Source: Porphyromonadaceae bacterium (GTDB lineage: Bacteria > Bacteroidota > Bacteroidia > Bacteroidales > UBA11471). From it: a DNA stretch of 33,836 nucleotides. The notes below the pieces were generated by a model that had not been told where the DNA came from, did not search any database, and was given only the letters and a program-made list of their open reading frames with translations. Position 1 is the stretch's first letter, and each line of letters begins with the position of its first letter. The stretch is taken from positions 1 through 33,836 of the forward strand of contig JAJQIP010000149.1 in assembly GCA_021199145.1 (NCBI GenBank). Direction: 5' to 3'. This document shows, piece after piece, positions 25,420 to 33,230 of this stretch. Position numbers and translations under genes: made by a program.

Positions 25420-26712
25420 ATGAACTTTGTAGATGAATTGGAGTGGAGAGGTATGATACATACCATGATGCCAGGTACGAAAGAACTTCTTGAAAAGGAG
25501 ATGGTTTCGGCTTATTTGGGAATTGATCCGACCGCTGATTCCCTGCATATCGGACACCTTTGCGGCATTATGATGTTGCGGCATTTTCAACGGTGCGGAC
25601 ATAAACCTATTGTAGTGGTAGGAGGTGCCACCGGCATGATAGGAGACCCTTCGGGTAAATCAAAGGAACGGAATCTGTTGGATGAGGAGACTCTGTATCA
25701 TAACCAGGAGTGCATCAAAAAACAGTTGGGTAAATTCCTCGATTTTGAGTCGAAAGCTCCTAATCGGGCCATAATGGTGAACAACTACGATTGGATGAAG
25801 AATTTCTCCTTTCTTGATTTTGCTCGGACAATAGGTAAACACATTACCGTCAATTATATGATGGCGAAAGAATCGGTTCAAAAGCGGTTGAACGGGGAGG
25901 CCCGTGACGGACTTTCGTTTACGGAGTTTACCTACCAATTGCTTCAGGGTTACGATTTTCTGCATCTTTACGAGACGGAAAACTGCAAATTGCAATTGGG
26001 TGGTGCCGACCAATGGGGTAACATCACTACGGGGGCCGAGCTGATACGTCGTATCAAGGGTGGGGAAGCGTATGCGCTCACCTGTCCGCTTATCACTAAA
26101 GCGGACGGCGGAAAATTCGGAAAGACCGAGTCGGGCAATGTATGGCTGGACTCGCGATATACTTCTCCCTACAAGTTCTACCAGTTCTGGCTCAATGTGG
26201 GGGATGAGGAAGCGGCCAAATATATCAAAATATTCACGGATCTTTCTCGTAAGGAGATTGATGACCTCATTGCCGAGCAACAGGCTGCTCCTCATTTGCG
26301 CCCTTTGCAAAAGCGATTGGCTCGTGAAGTGACGGTGCTGGTACATTCCGAGGCTGAATACGAGGCGGCTGTCGAAGCGTCAGGTATCCTCTTTGGAAAC
26401 TCCACATCCGAACAGTTGCATCGGTTGGATGAGGAGACCTTTTTGGCTGTTTTTGAGGGTGTTCCTTACTTTGAAATTTCTCGGGAAGAGTTGGCCTCCG
26501 GCATACGGGCCGTTGACCTTCTTACAGAAAAGGCGGCTGTTTTTCCCTCCAAGGGAGAGATGCGTAAGACCACGCAAGGTGGAGGCGTTTCCATCAATAA
26601 GGAAAAACTTCTCGAGTTTGATGCCGTTCTTACAGCGGAAAATCTATTGAATGGGAAATATTTACTGGTGCAAAAAGGGAAAAAGAACTATTTTTTAATC
26701 CGTGCAAAATAA
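25420..26712 (+). CDS. tyrS: Tyrosyl-tRNA synthetase
   Basis: Charges tRNA-Tyr. I start at ATG 25420 rather than the TTG one codon earlier, giving 430 residues (MNFVDELEWRGMIH). Class I motifs: HIGH at 43-46 and the KMSKS-equivalent KFGKT at 232-236. The tyrosine-binding region is visible in YLGIDPTADSLHIG and QLLQGYDF, and LGGADQWGN is diagnostic. An S4-like RNA-binding domain occupies the last ~70 residues (GEMRKTTQGGGVSINKEK). It is a TyrRS of the bacterial short-insert class. Confidence 0.97.
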   Translation: MNFVDELEWRGMIHTMMPGTKELLEKEMVSAYLGIDPTADSLHIGHLCGIMMLRHFQRCGHKPIVVVGGATGMIGDPSGKSKERNLLDEETLYHNQECIKKQLGKFLDFESKAPNRAIMVNNYDWMKNFSFLDFARTIGKHITVNYMMAKESVQKRLNGEARDGLSFTEFTYQLLQGYDFLHLYETENCKLQLGGADQWGNITTGAELIRRIKGGEAYALTCPLITKADGGKFGKTESGNVWLDSRYTSPYKFYQFWLNVGDEEAAKYIKIFTDLSRKEIDDLIAEQQAAPHLRPLQKRLAREVTVLVHSEAEYEAAVEASGILFGNSTSEQLHRLDEETFLAVFEGVPYFEISREELASGIRAVDLLTEKAAVFPSKGEMRKTTQGGGVSINKEKLLEFDAVLTAENLLNGKYLLVQKGKKNYFLIRAK

Positions 26713-26746
26713 ACGGGGCTTTTTATCACAAATAAAAAACTTGTAT

Positions 26747-26754
26747 TATCTTTG
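26747..26754 (+). promoter_or_regulatory. Promoter -7 box for tRNA-Gln
   Basis: TATCTTTG fits TAnnTTTG, 39 bases before the mature tRNA 5' end. It suggests that the tRNA is transcribed separately from tyrS. Confidence 0.6.
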
Positions 26755-26793
26755 CATTGTTTTTAGAGGAATCATCCTGATAAAGACACAGAT

Positions 26794-26864
26794 TGTCTTA
26801 TGGTGTAATGGTAGCACAACAGGTTTTGGTTCTGTTTGTCCAGGTTCGAATCCTGGTAAGACAA
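26794..26864 (+). tRNA. tRNA-Gln, anticodon UUG
   Basis: A complete cloverleaf: acceptor stem TGTCTTA with TAAGACA (7 bp), D arm containing GTAATGGTAGCAC, anticodon stem ACAGG/TCTGT with loop TTTTGGT giving anticodon TTG, and T arm CCAGG-TTCGAAT-CCTGG. The discriminator is A. The 3' CCA is not encoded. The first base is U, as typical for tRNA-Gln. It reads CAA, and by wobble also CAG. Confidence 0.97.
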
Positions 26865-26865
26865 C

Positions 26866-26898
26866 AAAAGGGAGATGTTCATTGAACATCTCCCTTTT
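26866..26898 (+). terminator. Bidirectional terminator between tRNA-Gln and the RND operon
   Basis: Perfect 15-bp stem (26866-26880 with 26884-26898) and a three-base loop. It begins with AAAA and ends with TTTT, so it can serve both the tRNA on + and the efflux operon ending at 26919 on -. It begins one base after the tRNA discriminator and its next nucleotide. Confidence 0.85.
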
Positions 26899-26918
26899 GT
26901 GTTGGACACTGTTTATTT

Positions 26919-28304
26919 CTACTGCCAACCGCCGCCCAAAGCCTTATAGAGCTGGACAAAAGCCAATTGTTTGCTAAGGATGGAATTGCTCAGGCTGATT
27001 TGGGCATCGAAATATCCACGTTGGGCGTCAAGCACATCGAGGTAACTGATATATCCGTTGATATATTGTAGGTTGGCTAGTTTATTGTTGCTGAACGCTG
27101 CCTGTTCCAACTCCTGATAGGCCTTGAATACTTCTTCACTTTTGTTGTAGGTGACAATGGCATCCCGTACATCCTTGAAGGCGGTCAGCACCTGTTTTTC
27201 GTACAGATAAACGCTCCGTTCGTAGGCCACTTTCTTGGCTCTGTGCTGGATAATGTTGCGTCCCATGGAAAAGAGGGGCGTAAGGAGGTCCGCTCGTAAC
27301 AGATGGGTCGGTGATCGGAGGAGGTTGCTTATTTCGTCACTTTCCGCACCAAGGGCGGCCGTGAGAGTTATTCTCGGGAACATGTTGGTAAGGGCAATGC
27401 CCACATCGGCATTGGCGGCCATAAGGGCTTTTTCTGCCGCCCGGACATCTGGCCGGCGTTCAAGCAGGGAAGAGGGGAGTCCCATCGGCAACGTTTGCGG
27501 TAACAAATCGGCCGAATAGTTTGTGCTTCGCTCAATATATTGAGGAAATGACCCGGTGAGCAGACTTATTTCATTTTCTTTGGTGGCGATGGAGCGTTCG
27601 AGGTTAGGTATAAGGGTGGCCGTACGAGCCAATTCCACTTGGGCCTGTTGGAACGATGTCTCGGAGGTGAGTCCTCCTTCGAAACGAAGTTTGGCCAGTC
27701 GGACTCCCTCTTTACGGGCGTTGAGGGTCTGTTTGACGATGGAGAGTTCATGGTCTAAGGCGACAAGTTCAAAATAGGATTGGGCCACTTGTGCCACAAG
27801 GCTTACTTGTAGAGCCCTTTGGTTCTCAATACTTTCCTGTAATTGGTCTTTTCCTTTCTCCGCTCCCCAACGCAAATTTCCCCATAGGTCGACTTCCCAG
27901 GATACAAGTACTTTGATGCCGCTTTCCGGGTCATTGTCATAGGCGTTTCCCCCATAATTTTCAGCGTCTTTTTCGGCATAGATAGTACCGCTAATTTGAG
28001 GAAGGATTTTACTGACATCAATGCGTCTAGAGGCGGCCATTTCTTTTACTCGGGCGGCAGCGGCCAGGAAGTCCTTGTTATTCTCAAGAGTCTGGCGAAT
28101 AAGATTTTGCAGAATGGTATCGGCATATATTTCCCACCAGTGCATGTCGGCTATCGAGAAGGAGTCAGCCACCGCGACCGTGGAATCCAACTGTTCAGGT
28201 AATTCCATTTCCGGACGTGTGTATTTTTTCCCAATCTTACACGAAGATAGGATGGTAAGCAGTAGCGTGCAAAACAGAAGGCAAATGTATCGGGCTGGTT
28301 TCAT
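26919..28304 (-). CDS. RND efflux outer-membrane channel, OprM/NodT-family lipoprotein
   Basis: TolC-like outer-membrane factor of a tripartite efflux pump. The signal peptide ends in a lipobox LSSC with Cys22 as lipidation site. The two repeated outer-membrane-efflux domains are visible, with ERRPDVRAAEKAL, the standard marker of the second half, and LGGGWQ at the C-terminus. 461 residues is normal. It overlaps the pump gene by 4 bases (ATGA type), so translation of the two is coupled, and it is the last gene of the operon before a terminator hairpin. Confidence 0.95.
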   Translation of the reverse strand: MKPARYICLLFCTLLLTILSSCKIGKKYTRPEMELPEQLDSTVAVADSFSIADMHWWEIYADTILQNLIRQTLENNKDFLAAAARVKEMAASRRIDVSKILPQISGTIYAEKDAENYGGNAYDNDPESGIKVLVSWEVDLWGNLRWGAEKGKDQLQESIENQRALQVSLVAQVAQSYFELVALDHELSIVKQTLNARKEGVRLAKLRFEGGLTSETSFQQAQVELARTATLIPNLERSIATKENEISLLTGSFPQYIERSTNYSADLLPQTLPMGLPSSLLERRPDVRAAEKALMAANADVGIALTNMFPRITLTAALGAESDEISNLLRSPTHLLRADLLTPLFSMGRNIIQHRAKKVAYERSVYLYEKQVLTAFKDVRDAIVTYNKSEEVFKAYQELEQAAFSNNKLANLQYINGYISYLDVLDAQRGYFDAQISLSNSILSKQLAFVQLYKALGGGWQ

Positions 28305-31300
28305 GAGGGTAGCTTTTTCAAAGAACGATTGCCTTTTAGTTTATAAATGTAGACGAAGAAGAAGGGAACGAACAGTATGCCTATTACTACAGCGGCAATC
28401 ATACCGAAGAATACCCCTGTACCGATGGCTTGCCGGCTTGCCGCTCCCGGACCGCTGGCCAGCACCATGGGAAGCATACCTAAAATAAATGCCAAGGAGG
28501 TCATCAGGATAGGGCGGAAACGGAGTTTGGAAGCGTTAAGAGCCGCTTCGATGACCCCAACACCCGCCTCGACCTCTTTCTTGGCAAATTCGATAATGAG
28601 AATGGCATTTTTGGCCGACATACCCATTAGTACGACAAGTCCTATCTGAAAGTAGGTGTTGTTTTCCAACCCGCAAATCCAGACTCCCAAGTAACCCCCC
28701 AATGCGGCTATAGGCAAAGAGAGCAGAACCGCCAAAGGAATAATCCAACTTTCGTATAGGGCAGCCAGGAAAAGGAAGACAAAGATGAAGACGAGGGTTA
28801 ATATTATGCCTGTCTGTCCTCCGTTCTTTTTCTCCTGATATGACAGACCGCTCCATTCCACCCCGATGTTGGAGGGCAGATGGGTCTGGGCAATCTTCTC
28901 GAGGGCGGCCATGGCTTGTCCTGTACTGTACCCTTTAGCCGCTTCGCCTCTGATGACAGAAGCGTTGAACATATTGAACCGTTTGATACTCCCCGGTCCT
29001 GTGGTATAATCGGCATCCCCTAACGAGGTCAAGGGAATCATTGCATTGTCTTTTCCCTTGACAAAGAAGAGGTTGAGGTTTTCCTTGAATTTCCGATAGG
29101 GAGCTTCCGCTTGGATGTAGACCCGATAGACCCGGTTGAACAAATTGAAGTCGTTCACATAGACAGATCCCGTATAGGCTTTCATGGTCGCGAATACATC
29201 GGCCAGGGGAACCCCGGCAAATTTCACTTTATCTCGGTCTACGTTGAAGTAGAGTTGCGGTATTTCGGCTTGTAATGAGGAGGATAATCCGGAGAGTTCT
29301 TTGCGTTGTGACGCATAGTACATGAGGGTGTCGACGGCTTGTGTCAGATTGTCTAAAGTGGCATCGCCACGTGTTTCCAGTTGCATCTCAAAACCTCCGG
29401 AACTGCCTAATCCCGGAATGACAGGCGGAGTAGAGAGATAAACTTTGCTTTCAGGATATTTTTCCAGTTCCTCCCGCACACGCGACATCACCTCTTTAAT
29501 GTTTTCATTGTCCCGTTCCCGCCACGATTTCAAGATGACGGTCAACTCGCTGTGATTTTGGCTGGTCCCTACTCGAGGACTGCTTCCCGTCACATTTTGG
29601 ACATAAGCTACAGAGGGGTCTTTTTGGATAAACTCGATGGCTCGGTCGGTCACTTTCCGCATACGTTCGAGCGTCGCCCCTTCAGGCAATTCCAGTTCCA
29701 CTTTGAAATATCCTTGGTCCTCGGTGGGGAGGAAGCTGGTGGGGATGGTGTGGTTGAGTAGTAGGATGATAACAATTCCTATCCCGTAGGCCAATATGGT
29801 CCGATGGGGATTGGCGATGAATTTCGAGATGATGTGTATATATTTTTGGTTGCCTGTGCGCAGCCATAGGTTGATATAGCGGAAGACGAAATTTTTCTTT
29901 TGTTTGGTTTCAGGTCTCAGTATGAGAGAACACATGACCGGGCTTAACGTAAGGGCCACTACGGTAGAGATGATGACCGATACGGCGATGGTAATGGTAA
30001 ATTGACGGTATAGCGTACCGGTTATGCCCGATAGAAAACTGACGGGAACGAATACAGCGACCAGTACTAACGAAGTGGCGATAAGGGCGTTGCTTAGTCC
30101 GTTCATAGCCTTTTTGGTCGCTTCGTAAGGGGTGGTCTTTTCATTTTCCATGATACGCTCGATGTTTTCCACCACAATGATGGCATCATCGACGACAATA
30201 CCGATGGCCAGAACCAATCCCAAAAGGGTCAGAGTATTGAGCGAAAAGCCGAAAATAAGCATAAATCCGAATGTCCCGATAAGTGAGATAGGGATGGCGA
30301 TGATAGGGATTAACGTGGCCCGCCAGTTTTGTAGGGAGAGGAAAACGATGATGAGGACTAAAAGCAGGGCTTCGAAAAGGGTCTTGTAGACCTCATGGAT
30401 TGATTCGGAAATATAGTTCGTCATATCGAAGGGAATTTCATAAGATATCCCTTCGGGAAAGTTGGCGCTGATCTCTTCCATGGCTGTTTTCACGCTCTCG
30501 GCGACTTCCATGGCATTCGCACCGGGTAACATGTAGATATTCAGTATGGCGGCATTTTCCCCGTTGATGCCGCTCTCCGTGTTATACGAGGCCGCTTCGA
30601 GAGAAACACGGGCTACATCTCTCAACCGGATGATGGAACCGTCTCGGTTGGCCCGTACCACAATCCGCTCAAATTCATCTGCAGTGGAGAGTCGTCCCTG
30701 TGTAGTGATAGGAATGGTGACATCGACATTTTCTGCCGGTTGTTGCCCCAATACACCGGCCGCCGCTTCGCTGTTCTGGTCTTTCAAGGCGGTTTGCAGG
30801 TCTTTGATGGTAAGTCCGAAACTAGCCAGTTTATCCGGTTGAACCCATATCTGCATGGCGTAGGAACGTCCTCCCACATTGGATACTCGTCCTACCCCCG
30901 GGATACGGCGTATAAGGTCAATGACGTTGAGGGTGGCAAAGTTGCTCAAATAGATTTCGTCGAATTTGGGGTCGGACGAGGTGAGGCAGATGGTCATCAA
31001 TTGGCTGGGTGACTGTTTCTCGACAGAGACGCCATTCTGTATGACTTCGGCCGGTAAGCGAGCTTCGGCTAGTTTTAGCCGGTTTTGTACCTCCACAGCT
31101 GCCAGATTGGCATCGGTTGAGACATCAAATGTAACGGTCGCCGAAAAACCTCCAGCATTGGAACTGGTCGATTCCATGTAAATCATACCCGGAGTACCGT
31201 TGAGTTCCTGTTCGATAGGGGTAGCCACCGCTTGGGTAACGGTCAGGGCACTTGCACCGGGATAGGAGGCGGCTATTTTGACTACGGGTGGGGTAATTTG

Positions 31301-31411
31301 CGGGTATTGGTCTATAGGAAGGAACATCAGCCCTATACATCCTACAATGACGATGAGGATAGAGATGACGATAGAGAATACAGGATGATCGATGAAGAAA
31401 TTAACTTTCAT
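28301..31411 (-). CDS. RND multidrug efflux transporter (HAE1, AcrB/MexB type)
   Basis: Inner-membrane proton-driven drug exporter. 1036 residues with the usual twelve-helix plan and two large periplasmic loops. The N-terminus MKVNFFIDHPVFSIVISI and PQITPPVV are typical of HAE1 pumps. The proton relay pair Asp408-Asp409 is intact in AIGIVVDDAIIVVEN, and the TM10 Lys is present in ILIIEFAKKEVEAG. NTTGLTL-like errors or frameshifts are not seen; the gene looks intact. It lies 10 bases behind the adaptor gene and overlaps the channel gene. The drug range cannot be inferred. Confidence 0.97.
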   Translation of the reverse strand: MKVNFFIDHPVFSIVISILIVIVGCIGLMFLPIDQYPQITPPVVKIAASYPGASALTVTQAVATPIEQELNGTPGMIYMESTSSNAGGFSATVTFDVSTDANLAAVEVQNRLKLAEARLPAEVIQNGVSVEKQSPSQLMTICLTSSDPKFDEIYLSNFATLNVIDLIRRIPGVGRVSNVGGRSYAMQIWVQPDKLASFGLTIKDLQTALKDQNSEAAAGVLGQQPAENVDVTIPITTQGRLSTADEFERIVVRANRDGSIIRLRDVARVSLEAASYNTESGINGENAAILNIYMLPGANAMEVAESVKTAMEEISANFPEGISYEIPFDMTNYISESIHEVYKTLFEALLLVLIIVFLSLQNWRATLIPIIAIPISLIGTFGFMLIFGFSLNTLTLLGLVLAIGIVVDDAIIVVENIERIMENEKTTPYEATKKAMNGLSNALIATSLVLVAVFVPVSFLSGITGTLYRQFTITIAVSVIISTVVALTLSPVMCSLILRPETKQKKNFVFRYINLWLRTGNQKYIHIISKFIANPHRTILAYGIGIVIILLLNHTIPTSFLPTEDQGYFKVELELPEGATLERMRKVTDRAIEFIQKDPSVAYVQNVTGSSPRVGTSQNHSELTVILKSWRERDNENIKEVMSRVREELEKYPESKVYLSTPPVIPGLGSSGGFEMQLETRGDATLDNLTQAVDTLMYYASQRKELSGLSSSLQAEIPQLYFNVDRDKVKFAGVPLADVFATMKAYTGSVYVNDFNLFNRVYRVYIQAEAPYRKFKENLNLFFVKGKDNAMIPLTSLGDADYTTGPGSIKRFNMFNASVIRGEAAKGYSTGQAMAALEKIAQTHLPSNIGVEWSGLSYQEKKNGGQTGIILTLVFIFVFLFLAALYESWIIPLAVLLSLPIAALGGYLGVWICGLENNTYFQIGLVVLMGMSAKNAILIIEFAKKEVEAGVGVIEAALNASKLRFRPILMTSLAFILGMLPMVLASGPGAASRQAIGTGVFFGMIAAVVIGILFVPFFFVYIYKLKGNRSLKKLPS

Positions 31412-31421
31412 GCAGTTGGCG

Positions 31422-32681
31422 TTACGGCTGTTCGTCTATATATTCATTATCGACCTTTATCTTCATTCCCGGCAGCAATTTGTGATAGCCTTCCACGATG
31501 ATGTTCTCTCCGGCGGCCAGACCCCGTTCTACTACAACAGAATTGTCTTGTTGCGGCCCCAATTCAATGAATCTTTTTTCAGCGGTGTCATTTTCTCGGG
31601 CTACATAGATATAGGCGCCGCCTTTCTCGATGATGACGGCTTTCATGGGAACCGTTACGGCATTTTCACGTACATCAAGTAGCAGCAACACTTTGGTCGC
31701 CTGTCCTGGCAGGAGCACATGGTCGGGATTGGGCATTTCGGCCCGTACCGAGAAGGTGCCGGTCAGAGGGTCAACTTGCGGCTCGGCAAAATCAACTAAC
31801 CCTTTGTAGGGGTATTGGGTATTATCAGCCAACGTAATGGTGATATAGGGTTGCCAGGAGCGGTTTTCAACTTTTTCTCCCAAATTGACATTCCGTTCCT
31901 TGCTTTTCAGATAGTCGAGGGCCGTCATGCTGAAATCGACCAATACGGTGTCGCTCTTCACAATAGTGGCCAGTTGCGACTTCCCGTTGGTCCCCACAAG
32001 GGTACCCAGGTCAACCAACCGTTCGCTGATGTTTCCCGCAATGGGAGAGCGTACCACGGTGTAATCCAACTCCATTTGCGCCTGATCCAGGTCAGCCTGA
32101 CTCATAATGACGGAGGCTTTGGCACTCTCATAGGCAGCGGTAGCGTTATCGAGGTCGAGTTGGCTGGCCGCATTCTGTTCATAGAGGGGGCGGATACGTT
32201 CCAGGTCATGTTGGGTCTTGCGTTCCTGGGCTTGGTCTTTCTTCAATTGGGCCAAGGCCTTATCGGCTTTGGCTTTGTATTGCCGTTGGTCGATGACAAA
32301 GAGCACTTGGTTTTTCTTCACATAAGAACCTTCTTTGAACAGCATTTTCTCAAGGAAACCTTCAACCCGTGCGTGTACCTCTACAAATTGTTGCGCCCGT
32401 ACACGGCCGACATATTCCCCATATACACCCACATCGTTTTGGGTGGCTTTCATGGTAGATACAATGGCGTATTCTTCTTGCGGCTTCTCTTTCCTGACAA
32501 AGATGAAATAAAGGACAATGGCGGCGACAATTATCACAAAGGTAGGAATGGCCTTTTTTTTGTTGGTAAAGAATTCACGGAAAAAGGCCTTTATTTTGTT
32601 TAGGTACAGAAGGAGTCTTTCCCATGTTCTCTGTGGGGAAATCTCTTTTTTCCAGATGCGAAAAGTATAGTGTTTTTTCAC
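31422..32681 (-). CDS. RND efflux periplasmic adaptor (membrane fusion protein), GTG start
   Basis: AcrA/MexA-type adaptor joining the pump to the outer-membrane channel. The biotinyl-lipoyl halves flank a coiled-coil hairpin: VHARVEGFLEKMLFKEGSYV (about 105-125), the helical KADKALAQLKKDQAQ to QAQMELDYTVVRSPIAG, then beta-barrel domains with DPLTGTFSVRAEMPNPDHVLLPGQ. There is no lipobox. A hydrophobic segment at about 45-62 (PTFVIIVAAIVLYFIF) follows a basic N-terminus and probably anchors it as an uncleaved helix. The only start upstream of this helix is GTG at 32681. First gene of the operon. Confidence 0.92.
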   Translation of the reverse strand: MKKHYTFRIWKKEISPQRTWERLLLYLNKIKAFFREFFTNKKKAIPTFVIIVAAIVLYFIFVRKEKPQEEYAIVSTMKATQNDVGVYGEYVGRVRAQQFVEVHARVEGFLEKMLFKEGSYVKKNQVLFVIDQRQYKAKADKALAQLKKDQAQERKTQHDLERIRPLYEQNAASQLDLDNATAAYESAKASVIMSQADLDQAQMELDYTVVRSPIAGNISERLVDLGTLVGTNGKSQLATIVKSDTVLVDFSMTALDYLKSKERNVNLGEKVENRSWQPYITITLADNTQYPYKGLVDFAEPQVDPLTGTFSVRAEMPNPDHVLLPGQATKVLLLLDVRENAVTVPMKAVIIEKGGAYIYVARENDTAEKRFIELGPQQDNSVVVERGLAAGENIIVEGYHKLLPGMKIKVDNEYIDEQP

Positions 32682-32773
32682 TGGGGAAGGGATTTTGTTA
32701 TGATGAAAATCTCAGAAGGCTCTTTTTACAAATCTCCGCTAAAGTTGTTCTGAAAAATCGTTATATTAAGTTG

Positions 32774-32803
32774 ATGAGAGACAATACTTTTTTTGTCCCT
32801 CAT
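32774..32803 (-). promoter_or_regulatory. Hairpin in the RND operon leader
   Basis: Arms ATGAGAGACAA (32774-32784) and TTGTCCCTCAT (32793-32803) form an 11-bp inverted repeat with one mismatch around 8 bases. In the minus-strand transcript the mismatch is a G-U pair, so the RNA hairpin would be complete. It lies about 55-80 bases after the likely transcription start. It may be an operator or a leader structure. Confidence 0.5.
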
Positions 32804-32855
32804 ATAATACTTACAATTATTTTTTCACTTCCATTTAACCGAATGGACGGTGTCG

Positions 32856-32887
32856 TTTGAGACAAAGATAATGCTTTTTGAGATAAA
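32856..32887 (-). promoter_or_regulatory. RND operon promoter with overlapping direct repeats
   Basis: The minus-strand -7 box TATCTTTG is at 32863-32870. It overlaps one copy of a near-identical 11-base repeat: TTTGAGACAAA at 32856-32866 and TTTGAGATAAA at 32877-32887 (plus-strand reading), 21 bases apart, or two helical turns. The GAGACAA core recurs in the leader hairpin. This arrangement suits a repressor or activator site. No regulator gene is adjacent. Confidence 0.5.
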
Positions 32888-33230
32888 TGAATGATTTATA
32901 AATATAAATTATGAAAATATGCTGCGCTTTGTGCCAATATAGGTTACAAAATCTGCATTCATTCAAAAAAATCGGGTCATGCGAATGAATGTTTGTTGAT
33001 AATTTTAGTTAGTGACAATCTTTATTGGATATCTTAAATATAGTTGCAATCGAACTTCTAAAGGTGGCAAGCTAAGTGTCCAAATTTTCCATATCAATAC
33101 GTATTGGCAATGTTTGAAATTATTCTTGTAAAATGGAATTAAAGAAGTTGTTTTTACGTTGAAGTTAAAAATAAAAATTAATGGCTATTTATTAGTCTAG
33201 TTCAAAAAAATATTTTATATAGTTTAAATT
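32888..33230. other. AT-rich intergenic stretch without a recognisable gene
   Basis: About 340 bases of AT-rich sequence lie between the RND operon promoter and the right-hand gene. I found no credible reading frame, tRNA or riboswitch. It holds one 9-bp inverted repeat (CATTCATTC 32956-32964 with GAATGAATG 32983-32991, 18-base spacer). Base composition changes sharply from the region to the left. Confidence 0.6.

Noticed and set aside
29369..29374. Second CACGTG core that could be another parS
   Set aside because: Only the central six bases match; the flanks are not palindromic and it lies inside the RND pump gene.
32624..32860. 78-residue plus-strand frame over the RND adaptor start
   Set aside because: Low-complexity AT-rich shadow of the leader and adaptor start; no motif, no promoter, and it covers the operon's control region.
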